This document shows, piece by piece, positions 17,434-26,920 of a stretch of 64,000 nucleotides of DNA (its first letter is position 1; every line of letters begins with the position of its first letter). The notes beneath the pieces are model-generated. The model did no database searches. It had not been told where the DNA came from and saw only the letters and a list, made by a program, of their open reading frames with translations. This DNA comes from Streptomyces sp. Ag109_O5-10. GTDB taxonomy: Bacteria; Actinomycetota; Actinomycetes; Streptomycetales; Streptomycetaceae. Where the stretch lies: NCBI RefSeq assembly GCF_900105755.1, contig NZ_FNTQ01000001.1:6572001-6636000 (forward strand), written 5' to 3'. Position numbers and translations under genes: made by a program.

Positions 17434-17667
17434 ATGTGCCGGAGTATCAAGACCCTGCGTCCGCCCCAGCTGGCCGAGGAGGCCACCGAGGAGGAGATCC
17501 GTGCTGCCGCGTTGCAGTACGTGCGGAAGGTGTCCGGGTTCCGGGCGCCGGCCGCGCACAACAGGGAGGTGTTCGAGCGGGCGGTGGATGCGGTGGCGGA
17601 GGCGACTGCCGCGTTGCTGGGGGGACTGGAGGTGCGGGGGGCCGCTGTGCGGGGCGCCGCCGACTGA
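17434..17667 (+). CDS. DUF2277 family protein
   Basis: The 77-residue protein MCRSIKTLRPP...EEIRAAALQYVRKVSG matches the DUF2277 family along its whole length, including the early Cys and the RKVSGFRAPAAHN segment. It is small, soluble and helical. No function is known. An in-frame upstream extension exists but overlaps the divergent promoter region, so the ATG at 17434 is used. Confidence 0.9.
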   Translation: MCRSIKTLRPPQLAEEATEEEIRAAALQYVRKVSGFRAPAAHNREVFERAVDAVAEATAALLGGLEVRGAAVRGAAD

Positions 17668-17784
17668 GGCGGGGCGGGGGTGGGGACGCTTACCGGGGCT
17701 TGCCGGGTGCTGCCCGTGCCCAGCCGGTGCGGTTGCCCGCGGCGTGATGGCTGGTGGGGTTGCCCGCGGCTCAGGCGGTGCGTA

Positions 17785-18399
17785 TTACGCCGGACGTCTT
17801 CGCATCAGGTAGCCCGCGCCTGCGCCTGCGCCGAACAGGGCTGTTACCGATACTGCCGTGGCCATCCAGGTCGGGCCCAGCCACTGGGCGCCGAGCCAGC
17901 CGAGGGCGACGCTGTAGATCGCCCAGGTGAGGCCTGCCAGGGCGGACCAGGGGAGGAAGTCGCGGACGCTGCGCTGGGCGGCGCCGGCGCCGAGGGAGAC
18001 GATCGAGCGGCCGGCCGGGGCGAAACGGGCCAGGACGACCAGCGCGCCGCCGCCCCTGGCGAGGGCCTCGCCGAGACGTTCCTGCGCGTTGCTGAGGCGT
18101 CGGGAGCGGGCGATCGCACGGTCCAGGCGGGCTCCGCCGCGCCGGGCGAGCCGGTAGGCGAACAGGTCGCCGAGGACCGACGCGGTGGCCGCGCAGAGGG
18201 TGAGCGCCAGGATGCCGGGGAGGGCGTGCGGCGGGACCTGACCGGCGGACGCGCCGGTGCCCGCCGCCACTGCCGTGGCCGCGGTGATGACGAGCACCCC
18301 GCTCGGCAGGACCGGGAGGAACACGTCGAGCAGGACCGAGAGGGCGACCATGGCGTATATCCATGGCCCGGCCTCCAGCGACCCCATGCTTTCCCACAC
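17785..18399 (-). CDS. DedA family membrane protein
   Basis: The 204-residue protein has five to six membrane segments and the DedA/SNARE-associated core FAPAGRSIVSLGAGAAQRS followed by FLPWSALAGLTWA. The GTG at 18399 is preferred to the ATG at 18387 because it is 6-7 bases after GGGGGA. DedA proteins are proposed lipid flippases or proton-linked transporters needed for envelope integrity, including undecaprenyl-phosphate recycling in some members. The acidic residues typical of transporter-like DedA proteins are partly retained. It is a single gene. Confidence 0.85.
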   Translation of the reverse strand: MWESMGSLEAGPWIYAMVALSVLLDVFLPVLPSGVLVITAATAVAAGTGASAGQVPPHALPGILALTLCAATASVLGDLFAYRLARRGGARLDRAIARSRRLSNAQERLGEALARGGGALVVLARFAPAGRSIVSLGAGAAQRSVRDFLPWSALAGLTWAIYSVALGWLGAQWLGPTWMATAVSVTALFGAGAGAGYLMRRRPA

Positions 18400-18506
18400 G
18401 ACGGTTCCCCCGCGATTGTCCTGTTGTGCCCCCCGTTGACAGCCATACAGCGTACGCCGGGGGTGTGACAGGAGTGTCACGGGGGGCTCGTATGTTCGGC
18501 AAAGGG

Positions 18507-20765
18507 TTATCGGGGAACGGTCATGCGGTGTCGTACGGCGACCGGCGTGTGCCGTTCGGCCGTCGCCGGCCGCTCCGGGTGCGTCTCCGTCCGCGGTTGC
18601 CCCTCGGCCGCCGCCGTCCGCAGCACCGCCCGCGCTATCGCGTCCGCGTCCGACAGGGTCACCGAGTCCACGCCCGGCCTGGCTCCCGCCGCGGTCACCC
18701 AGTGCACCCCCTCGGTGGGCACCCCGAAGGCGAACCGCCGTGCGTGCGGGCGGCCGTGACGGTCGAGGAGGCGGTACGGGCGTGGCGTGACGTCGACGCC
18801 GCCGGTCTCGTGGCCGTCCACCACGTGCGGGCGGCACGCGCCCTCGCGGAGCAGGGCGGCCAGCAGTTCGTCGGCGGTGCGGCGCAGGTCCGGCTCCGGG
18901 AGGCGGGCCTCGACGACGGTGGTCACCCGGACCTCCGAGCCGGGGACCTCGGGGGAGCGGGCCACCCAGGCGCCGCCCCCGCGGTCCCCGCGGTCCCCGC
19001 GGTCCCCGCGGTCCCCGCGGTCCCCGCGGTCCCCGCGGTCCCCGCGGTCCCCGCGGTCCCCGCGGTCCCCGCGGTCCCCGCGGTCCCCGCCGTCCCCGCC
19101 GTCCGTGCCGTCCGTGTGGTGCACCTCCACCCGCGGGCCGAGCACCTCCACCACGCCCGCCGCCAGCAGCGCGGTCAGCTCCTCGATACGGCGGCGGGGC
19201 GGGCCGATGGACAGGAACGCGTTGAGCGGGGTGTACCAGCCGTCCAGGTGGGCCCGCCGGGAGGCACCGGCCAGGCCGCCGTGGTCGACGATCAGCCGTA
19301 TCTCGTTGCGCAGGTCGCGCAGTACGTCCAGGGCGGCCTTGAGCGGGCCGCGCACGTTGCCGAGGGCGGCCTGTGCCGCGTCCTCGCGCAGGTAGCCCAG
19401 GAGCCAGGCCCGCCACTGCGCGGGATCGGCGAACTCGCGGTCGCCGTACGGGCGCTGGAGGCGTTCCCAGGACCAGCGGTCCGGCTCCGGCACGCCGTGG
19501 GCGTCGAGTACGGCCGCCTCCGCGCGTCGGCCGTCGGCCGCGAGGAAGCGCGCGGTGAGCTCGGGGTCGCCGGTCAGGGCGGAGTAGTAGACCGTCTCGA
19601 CCTCCTTCGCGACCAGCGGCCAGACCTCCGCGAGGAAGTCGGGCGCCGCGCCGGAGTCCGCGCGGTCGCGGAAGCCCGCGATCACCTCGGGGGTGAGCAG
19701 CAGCGGGGTGTGGCGGCCGTACGGGCCCTTCGCGTTGTCGCCGCGCGCCAGGTACGGGACGCCGCGCCGGGAGCCCGCGTACAGGCGGGGTTCGCGGCCG
19801 GAGGGGGTGTAGCGCAGGGTGCCGTCAGGGGTGCGGGTGAAGCGGCCGCCCCGGCCGGTGGTCAGCAGGGCCAGGTGGTCGAAGAAGTTGAGGCCGAGGC
19901 CGCGCAGCAGCACCGGTTCGCCGGGCGCGAGCGGGGTGAGGTCGACGTCGGCCGGGTTGGCGGGCGGGATGTGGCGGAGGCCGTGCCGTGCGGCGTGGGC
20001 GGCGAACCGGCGTTCCGCGGCGGACGCCGTCGCCGGGAGGTGGCCCTGGGCCAGCACGACCGCCGCCAGGCCGGGCAGGGTGCGGCCGTCGTGGAGGGTG
20101 AGCGTCTGACGGCGGCCGTCCGGGTCGTCGTCGAGCCGTACGGCACGGGCGCGGTGGGTCTCGACGCGGACGGCCGCCGGTGCCCCGGAGACCGTCCGCG
20201 CGAACACCCACTCCAGGTAGCGGCCGTACTGGGCGCGGGTCGGGTAGTCGTCGGGGCCCAGTTCGCCGCCGTCCGTGGCGGCGGCCCAGGCGTGCAGGCT
20301 GGGGCCGGGACGGACGGGGCCCGCGCAGTCCACGCTGGCGTCAGTGAACAGGGTGACCTGGCTCGCCACGGTGTTCATCAGCAGTTCCGCCGGCTGTGTC
20401 GTACGCCAGACCCGGCCGGGGCCGGGTGGCGCGGGGTCGATCACGTGGACCGTGAGGCGCCCTCCCGGGGGCAGCAGTTCGGGGGCGGAGGCGCAGAGGC
20501 GTTCCAGGACGCTGGTACCGCGCGGGCCGGCGCCGACCAGGGCGACGGAGACCGGCGCGGACTCCTGGACGTGCTCCTGGACGCGCTCTCGGCGGGACTC
20601 CTGGGGGGACTCCTGGGGGGAGGAGGACAAAGAGGTGACTCCCGGGCGAGTGGGGGCGCAGGGCAGTGACGCCGCCCGCGCGGGAACAGGAAGCGGACGG
20701 TCCGCCTCATCATGCCGTCGCGGTCGGCGGATGCCAACGTGGGGCCCACGCGGCACACTTGTCAC
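18507..20765 (-). CDS. FAD/NAD(P)-binding protein with (GDR)12 repeat
   Basis: The 752-residue frame contains an FAD-binding motif ALVGAGPRG at about 75-83 and a second LRGLGLNFFDHLALLT segment, matching the FAD-NAD(P)-binding family PF13454. This family's partners are N-hydroxylase-like or unknown oxidoreductases. A stretch of twelve Gly-Asp-Arg tripeptides at about 559-594 lies in a surface linker. The GTG at 20765 is 10 bases after the stop of the PhoD gene but lacks a clear ribosome-binding site. The first 70 residues are low-complexity and contain an imperfect QES repeat, so the true start may be later. Confidence 0.75.
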   Translation of the reverse strand: MTSVPRGPHVGIRRPRRHDEADRPLPVPARAASLPCAPTRPGVTSLSSSPQESPQESRRERVQEHVQESAPVSVALVGAGPRGTSVLERLCASAPELLPPGGRLTVHVIDPAPPGPGRVWRTTQPAELLMNTVASQVTLFTDASVDCAGPVRPGPSLHAWAAATDGGELGPDDYPTRAQYGRYLEWVFARTVSGAPAAVRVETHRARAVRLDDDPDGRRQTLTLHDGRTLPGLAAVVLAQGHLPATASAAERRFAAHAARHGLRHIPPANPADVDLTPLAPGEPVLLRGLGLNFFDHLALLTTGRGGRFTRTPDGTLRYTPSGREPRLYAGSRRGVPYLARGDNAKGPYGRHTPLLLTPEVIAGFRDRADSGAAPDFLAEVWPLVAKEVETVYYSALTGDPELTARFLAADGRRAEAAVLDAHGVPEPDRWSWERLQRPYGDREFADPAQWRAWLLGYLREDAAQAALGNVRGPLKAALDVLRDLRNEIRLIVDHGGLAGASRRAHLDGWYTPLNAFLSIGPPRRRIEELTALLAAGVVEVLGPRVEVHHTDGTDGGDGGDRGDRGDRGDRGDRGDRGDRGDRGDRGDRGDRGDRGGGAWVARSPEVPGSEVRVTTVVEARLPEPDLRRTADELLAALLREGACRPHVVDGHETGGVDVTPRPYRLLDRHGRPHARRFAFGVPTEGVHWVTAAGARPGVDSVTLSDADAIARAVLRTAAAEGQPRTETHPERPATAERHTPVAVRHRMTVPR
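18981..19088. repeat. 9-bp tandem repeat, 12 copies, in-frame
   Basis: The unit GCGGTCCCC is repeated 12 times without variation, followed by two degenerate copies. On the coding (minus) strand it encodes Gly-Asp-Arg repeats within the FAD/NAD(P) protein. Any slippage changes length by three residues without breaking the frame. Confidence 0.95.
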
Positions 20766-20775
20766 CCGGCTGTGC

Positions 20776-22401
<1,626 letters not shown>

Positions 22402-22562
22402 GATCGCCCCGCCCTCTTCCTCGGTCGGTTCGCCTCTGTCGCCCCGTACGGTACGGAACGGCGGAGGCCGACGGGGAGTCCCGACGCGGGAAAGCGGGCA
22501 GGGAAGGGGGGTGGAGCGTGGGGGAACGCGGGGGAAGCGGGACGCCGCTGCGGCCGGCCGGT

Positions 22563-23207
22563 TCAGCAGGCGGAGAGGTAGCTGGTGAGCGCGCTCTTCT
22601 CGGCGGAGTCCACGGAGAGGTTGTAGTAGTACTTCACCTGGACCCAGGCGCGGACGTAGGTGCAGCGGTACGAGGTGAGGGACGGCATCCAGGTGGCCGG
22701 GTCCTGGTCGCCCTTGGACTGGTTCACGTTGTCCGTGACGGCGAGGAGCTGCGGGCGGGTGACGTCGTTGGCGAAGGCCTCGCGCTGGGCGGTGGTCCAC
22801 TTGCTCGCGCCGGAGTCCCAGGCCTCGGCGAGCGGCACCAGGTGGTCGATGTCGACGTCGGAGGCGGAGGTCCAGGTGGCGCCGTCGTAGGGGGAGTACC
22901 AGGAGCCGCTGGTGGCGGTGCAGGCGGAGTTGGTGACGACGTTCGTGCCGTCGCGCTTGAGGATCCACTCGCGGGTGTTGCAGGTGCCGCTGATGGTGTC
23001 CCAGGTCGGGAAGAGGTCGCGCGCGTAGCCGGTGCGGTTCTCGGTGGCCACGGTGAGGGAGGCGAGGTAGGTGCGGGCGGTGGACGCGCTGACCGGGGTG
23101 GGGAGGGCGGCGGAGGCGCTCGGGGAGTTGAACAGGGCGGCGGAGGCTATGAGTCCGGTGAAGGCCGCGAGTATGCTGAGCCGTCGACGCGCGTAGAACT
23201 TCGGCAT
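22563..23207 (-). CDS. Secreted HNH endonuclease (GmrSD C-terminal/DUF1524 type)
   Basis: The 214-residue protein has a Sec signal peptide (basic MPKFYARRR, hydrophobic core, cleavage near SASA-ALP at about 33). The HNH core DVDIDHLVPLAEAWDSG is at about 114-130 and the NVNQSKGDQDPATW motif at about 158-171. Four Cys are consistent with disulfides in an exported enzyme. Streptomycete members are extracellular or mycelium-associated DNases. The ATG follows AAGGGAG. The 190 bases upstream hold its promoter, back to back with the Mn2+ riboswitch transcript. Confidence 0.9.
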   Translation of the reverse strand: MPKFYARRRLSILAAFTGLIASAALFNSPSASAALPTPVSASTARTYLASLTVATENRTGYARDLFPTWDTISGTCNTREWILKRDGTNVVTNSACTATSGSWYSPYDGATWTSASDVDIDHLVPLAEAWDSGASKWTTAQREAFANDVTRPQLLAVTDNVNQSKGDQDPATWMPSLTSYRCTYVRAWVQVKYYYNLSVDSAEKSALTSYLSAC

Positions 23208-23395
23208 GCGAACTCCCTTGTGGGGTGGGGGTGTTGGAGCGCGAGCGAGGGAATGCTCGCGCCGCCGTGTTGCCGGTGGGTGAGCGTGCGGTAAGAAACT
23301 AATGACGTGTTCATGACACGACAAGATGTGCGACGTGACTCACAGCCGGGACTTCCGGCCTTGGGATCGCCGGCGCGGTCACGTACGCTTGGCGG

Positions 23396-23517
23396 TGTTG
23401 AAGGGGAGTAGCTCTTCGCCGGACCGTCGACATACTGCTCAGCCCGTCTGAGCCGGCGCCCGGAGGCGGACACCTCGGCGCTCTCGGTCACGAGGCCGCC
23501 AGCGAGACCTTCGGCAA
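23396..23517 (+). ncRNA. yybP-ykoY (Mn2+) riboswitch
   Basis: The sequence starts with AAGGGGAGTAGCTC (23401-23414), the conserved 5' half of the yybP-ykoY aptamer, continues with a GTCGACATACTG segment, and closes with GCGAGACCTTCGGC (23502-23515), the conserved GAGACC 3' half. GAAGG and CCTTC can form the closing helix. The downstream gene is a TMEM165/GDT1 family exporter, one of the best known targets of this Mn2+-sensing riboswitch, so context and sequence agree. Confidence 0.9.
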
Positions 23518-23526
23518 GCAGTGCAT

Positions 23527-23548
23527 GCCCGTGCCGTACGGCACGGGC
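23527..23548 (+). promoter_or_regulatory. Probable expression-platform hairpin of the Mn2+ riboswitch
   Basis: A perfect 22-nt palindrome (GCCCGTGCCG, TA, CGGCACGGGC) begins 10 bases after the aptamer and ends about 80 bases before the TTG start. It has no T-tract, as is common in streptomycete terminators. It could be the on/off terminator, which metal binding would disfavour. Confidence 0.6.
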
Positions 23549-23630
23549 GCCCGTGTGCGCTGCCGTGCCGAGGTGATCGTCTGCGAAGTGCGGTGCTCTC
23601 GGTGGGGTGGCCCCGACCGATTGAGGACCC

Positions 23631-24212
23631 TTGATCAGCATCACCGTGACGGCGCTCGTCTTCGGCGTCATCTTCCTCGCCGAACTGCCCGACAAGACCG
23701 CGCTCGCCGGTCTCGTCCTGGGCACGCGCTACCGGGCGTCGTACGTCTTCGCCGGTGTCGCCGCGGCCTTCCTCCTGCACGCCGTGCTCGCCGTCGCGGC
23801 CGGCAGCGTCCTGACCCTGCTCCCGCAGCAGATCGTGCACGCGCTGACCGGTGTGCTCTTCCTCGGTGGCGCGGCCGTGCTGCTGCTGAAGAAGGGCGAG
23901 GAGGAAGAGGAGATCCGCAAGCCGGCCGACCAGTCCTTCTGGAAGGTCGCCGGCACCGGGTTCATGCTCATCCTGGTCGCCGAGTTCGGCGACCTCACGC
24001 AGATCATGACGGCGAACCTCGCGGCCCGCTACGACGACCCGCTCTCCGTCGGTCTCGGCGCCGTGCTCGGCCTGTGGGCGGTCGCCGGACTCGGCATCGT
24101 CGGCGGCAAGGCGCTCATGAAGAAGGTGCCGCTGCGGCTGATCACGCAGATCGCGGCGGTGCTGATGCTCGCGCTGGGTGTGTGGAGCCTGTGGGAGGCG
24201 ATCGCGGGCTGA
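23631..24212 (+). CDS. TMEM165/GDT1 (UPF0016) family Mn2+ exporter
   Basis: The 193-residue protein has six membrane segments in two repeats, each with the family motif: ELPDKT at 18-23 and EFGDLTQ at about 116-122 (consensus ExGD[KR][TS]). A short Glu-rich cytosolic loop (GEEEEEI) separates the repeats. GDT1 proteins export Mn2+ or Ca2+ in exchange for protons. The TTG at 23631 is chosen because it follows GAGGA and leaves a complete first membrane helix. Its transcript carries a Mn2+ riboswitch, which supports Mn2+ as the substrate. Confidence 0.9.
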   Translation: MISITVTALVFGVIFLAELPDKTALAGLVLGTRYRASYVFAGVAAAFLLHAVLAVAAGSVLTLLPQQIVHALTGVLFLGGAAVLLLKKGEEEEEIRKPADQSFWKVAGTGFMLILVAEFGDLTQIMTANLAARYDDPLSVGLGAVLGLWAVAGLGIVGGKALMKKVPLRLITQIAAVLMLALGVWSLWEAIAG

Positions 24213-24236
24213 CCGGGGCCCGCCGCTGCCCCGGTC
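24211..24236 (+). terminator. Terminator of the Mn2+ exporter gene
   Basis: An 8-bp GC stem GACCGGGG with CCCCGGTC, 10-nt loop, begins at the stop codon of the exporter gene. The remaining 165 bases before the next start hold a likely promoter but no gene. Confidence 0.65.
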
Positions 24237-24400
24237 GGGTTGAAGACTCGGTGAACGGTCGGCGAAGGAGGTGGCGGGATCGGCGTTCTGTTTTGTACCG
24301 TGGGGGAACAAAGTGGCTCCCGCCCGTTTTCCCTGACCGGCGGGCGGGGCCGCCTTGTTTCTCCCGGCCCGCTTCCGGCCCGTGTACTAGGAGCTGCCCG

Positions 24401-25063
24401 ATGACGGCCACCGTCCTCACCGCCCGCGCCCTCCTGCTCGACATGGACGGCACCCTCGTCAACTCCGACGCCGTCGTCGAGCGCATCTGGCGGCGCTGGT
24501 CCGAGCGGCACGGGCTGGACGGCGACGAGGTCATGAAGGTGGTGCACGGGCGCCAGGGGCACGCGTCCATGGCCGTGCTGCTGCCGGACCGGCCGATGAA
24601 GCAGAACCTCGCGGACAACGCGCGCATGCTGGCGGAGGAGACGGCCGACGTGGAGGGCGTGGTGGAGGTTCCCGGCGCCGCCGCCTTCCTCGCCTCCCTC
24701 CAGGGGCTGCCGCACGCGCTGGTGACCTCGGCGGACGTTCCGCTGTCCACGGTGCGGATGGCCGCCGCCGGGCTGCCGCTGCCCGCGGTGCGGGTGACCG
24801 CGGAGTCGGTGGGCGCGAGCAAGCCGGACCCCGAGGGCTTTCTGAAGGGGGCGGCGGAGCTGGGCGTCGCTCCGGCGGACTGCGTGGTGTTCGAGGACTC
24901 GGGCGCGGGGATCGCGGCGGGGCGCGCGGCCGGGATGCGGGTCGTCGGCGTCGGGACACGAGCCGCGGTGCACGGACCGGACGCGACGGTGCGGGACCTC
25001 ACGGAGGTGCGGGTCGAGGCGGCGGCGGACGGTTCGATCCGGGTACACGTCGGCGAAGCCTGA
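24401..25063 (+). CDS. HAD-family phosphatase, beta-phosphoglucomutase-like
   Basis: The 220-residue protein carries HAD motif I DMDGTL (14-19), motif II VTSAD (about 108), a Lys in GASKPDPEGF (about 142) and motif IV VFEDSGAGI (about 163), with a helical cap between motifs I and II. This is the subfamily of sugar-phosphate phosphatases and beta-phosphoglucomutases. The Asp two residues after the nucleophile favours phosphatase or mutase chemistry. The ATG follows AGGAG eight bases upstream. It is a single gene; the substrate is not indicated. Confidence 0.85.
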   Translation: MTATVLTARALLLDMDGTLVNSDAVVERIWRRWSERHGLDGDEVMKVVHGRQGHASMAVLLPDRPMKQNLADNARMLAEETADVEGVVEVPGAAAFLASLQGLPHALVTSADVPLSTVRMAAAGLPLPAVRVTAESVGASKPDPEGFLKGAAELGVAPADCVVFEDSGAGIAAGRAAGMRVVGVGTRAAVHGPDATVRDLTEVRVEAAADGSIRVHVGEA

Positions 25064-25084
25064 GGCCCGGGGGACGCTCACCAG

Positions 25085-25800
25085 CTTGCCGGGTGCCACC
25101 GCGGCACGCCTGCCCGCAGCCGACTGAGCCCCGTAAGGGTCGCGGGGAACCACGCGACACCCCCCCCCACTCACCGACGCTTCCGGCGACCCGCCGCGCC
25201 ACCGCCCCGGCCGGCACCGCTCACCGACGCTTGCGGCGACCCACCCCGCCACCGTCTCGCCGCGGCACGACTGCCCGCAGTCGACTGAGCCCCGTAAGGG
25301 TCGCGGGGAACCACGCGACCCCCCCCACTCACCGACGCTTCCGGCGACCCGCCGCGCCACCGCCCCGGCCGGCACCGCTCACCGACGCTTGCGGCGACCC
25401 ACCCCGCCACCGTCTCGCCGCGGCACGACTGCCCGCAGTCGACTGAGCCCCGTAGGGGGCGCCAGGAACTGCGCGACAAACCCCCACTCACCCGCACCCA
25501 CCCCACCACCGCCACCGTCCCGGCCGGCACGACTGCCCACAGTCGACTGAGCCCCGTAGGGGGCGCGGGGAACTGCGCGACAAGCCCCCACTCACCCGCA
25601 CCCACCCACCCACCCACCACCGCCACCGCCCCGGCCGGCACCGCTCACCGACGCTTGCGGCGACCCACCTCGCAACCGTCTCGCCGCGGCACGACTGCCC
25701 GCAGCTGACTGAGCCCCGTAGGGGGCGCCAGGAACTGCGCGACAAGCCCCCACTCACCCGCACCCACCCCACCACCGCCACCCCACCACCGCCCCGGCCG
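25085..25800. repeat. Intergenic repeat array, about 160-bp units with GCGC cores
   Basis: Five copies of a block TGCCCGCAG-CGACTGAGCCCCGTA...GCGYSRGGAAC begin near 25111, 25272, 25430, 25534 and 25696 (spacings 161, 158, 104 and 162). Between the blocks lie copies of CACCGACGCTTGCGGCGACCC and a CACCC/CCACC-rich filler. The copies are 80-95% alike by eye. There is no credible gene: the frames through it are repetitive and change strand. It is the largest non-coding stretch of the window and belongs to the same repeat family as 44041-44440. Confidence 0.85.
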
Positions 25801-25850
25801 GCACCCTTCACCGCCCCGCGCGGCAACGCACCCCCCGTCGGCGCAACCCC

Positions 25851-26759
25851 CTACGGCTTCGTCGTCTCCGATTCCAGTGCCACCCGGGTGGCCGTCCCGT
25901 ACACCCCCGACTGGTCGGTCAGGATGCCCCGGGCCAGCTGGTACGTGCGTACCGCGTTCTCCGTTCCGGGGCCGTAGTGGCCGTCGGCCTTCCCGGTGTA
26001 GAGGTTCAGCTGGGCCAGCCGCCGCTGGAGCTCGGTCACCTCCGCCCCGGTGTCGCCGGGGCGGAGGACCGGGGCCGTGGTGGGCTGCGCGGAGGCCGCC
26101 GCGCCCGCCGTCGTCGCCGATCCGGTCGGGGTCGCGGAGCGCGAGGGCGTGGGGGAGGCCGGCGTGCCGGAGGGCGCCGGGGACGGGGAGTGCGACGGGC
26201 TCGGGCTCGCCGGTCCGGACGGTGCGGCCGAGGGGGAGGACGAGGGCGAGGTGACCGGCGCCGCGGCCGGGGGCGACGCCGTGCTCGGGGTCACGTCCGG
26301 GACGCTCTGCCGTACGTCCGCCGGAGCCGCCCCGTCCCTCGTCGGCGTCACGCGGGCGAACAGCCCGCTCGTGAACCCCGCCACCGCGAGGATCGCGGCC
26401 ACCGCCCCGGCGGCCGCCAGCAGCAGGGCCCACCGGGGACTCCGGCGCGGCTGCCGGGCCGGCGCCGCCTCGGCTTCGTCGGCGACCACCGGCCGCAACG
26501 GCACGGTCGGCGCCGCCACCACCGGCAGCGGCGCGGTCCCGGCACCGGGGCCGGCCGCCGCGTCCGTCTCGATGGCCACGTACGGCCGTATCCGCAGCGG
26601 GTCGAAGTCCTCCGCCGCCGCCTGTTCGGCGGTACGCGCGTCGCGCAACGCGTCGGCGGTGCGCTGGTTGCAGTCGCAGGCGGGGGAGCCGTCCGGCCCC
26701 TTCGGCGTCCCGCACTCCGGGCACTGGTGGTGGCCCCCGCTCCCCGGCGTATCCGTCAC
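25851..26759 (-). CDS. Membrane-anchored peptidoglycan-binding protein with N-terminal zinc ribbon
   Basis: The 302-residue protein has a cytoplasmic-side CPECG...CDC zinc-ribbon-like start (residues 11-26), one membrane segment at about 108-128, a long Ser/Pro/Ala/Thr-rich linker, and a C-terminal peptidoglycan-binding domain 1 (PVLRPGDTGAEVTELQRRL, then GHYGPGTENAVRTYQ). The layout fits a membrane protein whose linker spans the wall and binds peptidoglycan. The GTG at 26759 follows GAGGGGAGGG. The gene is divergent from the MFS gene. Confidence 0.8.
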   Translation of the reverse strand: MTDTPGSGGHHQCPECGTPKGPDGSPACDCNQRTADALRDARTAEQAAAEDFDPLRIRPYVAIETDAAAGPGAGTAPLPVVAAPTVPLRPVVADEAEAAPARQPRRSPRWALLLAAAGAVAAILAVAGFTSGLFARVTPTRDGAAPADVRQSVPDVTPSTASPPAAAPVTSPSSSPSAAPSGPASPSPSHSPSPAPSGTPASPTPSRSATPTGSATTAGAAASAQPTTAPVLRPGDTGAEVTELQRRLAQLNLYTGKADGHYGPGTENAVRTYQLARGILTDQSGVYGTATRVALESETTKP

Positions 26760-26920
26760 GGCGTTCGTCCCTCCCCTCACGAACTCCACAGATTATGCAG
26801 AGCGCCCACACGTACGTTCTCCGGAACCCCTCGTCTCACAGGCGCCGAAAAGGACTCGACGGGCCGTACCGGGTGACACCGTCCACGATGGAAGATGGCC
26901 GAAAGCCCCGGGAGGTCTCC

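Noticed and set aside
18363..20669. Long plus-strand frame including a Pro/Ala/Val repeat
   Set aside because: It is the antisense of the FAD/NAD(P) protein and its GDR repeat; no start site or domain supports it.
25085..25800. Possible CRISPR array
   Set aside because: Units are about 160 bp with internal sub-repeats and no short constant repeat with unique spacers; no cas genes are near.
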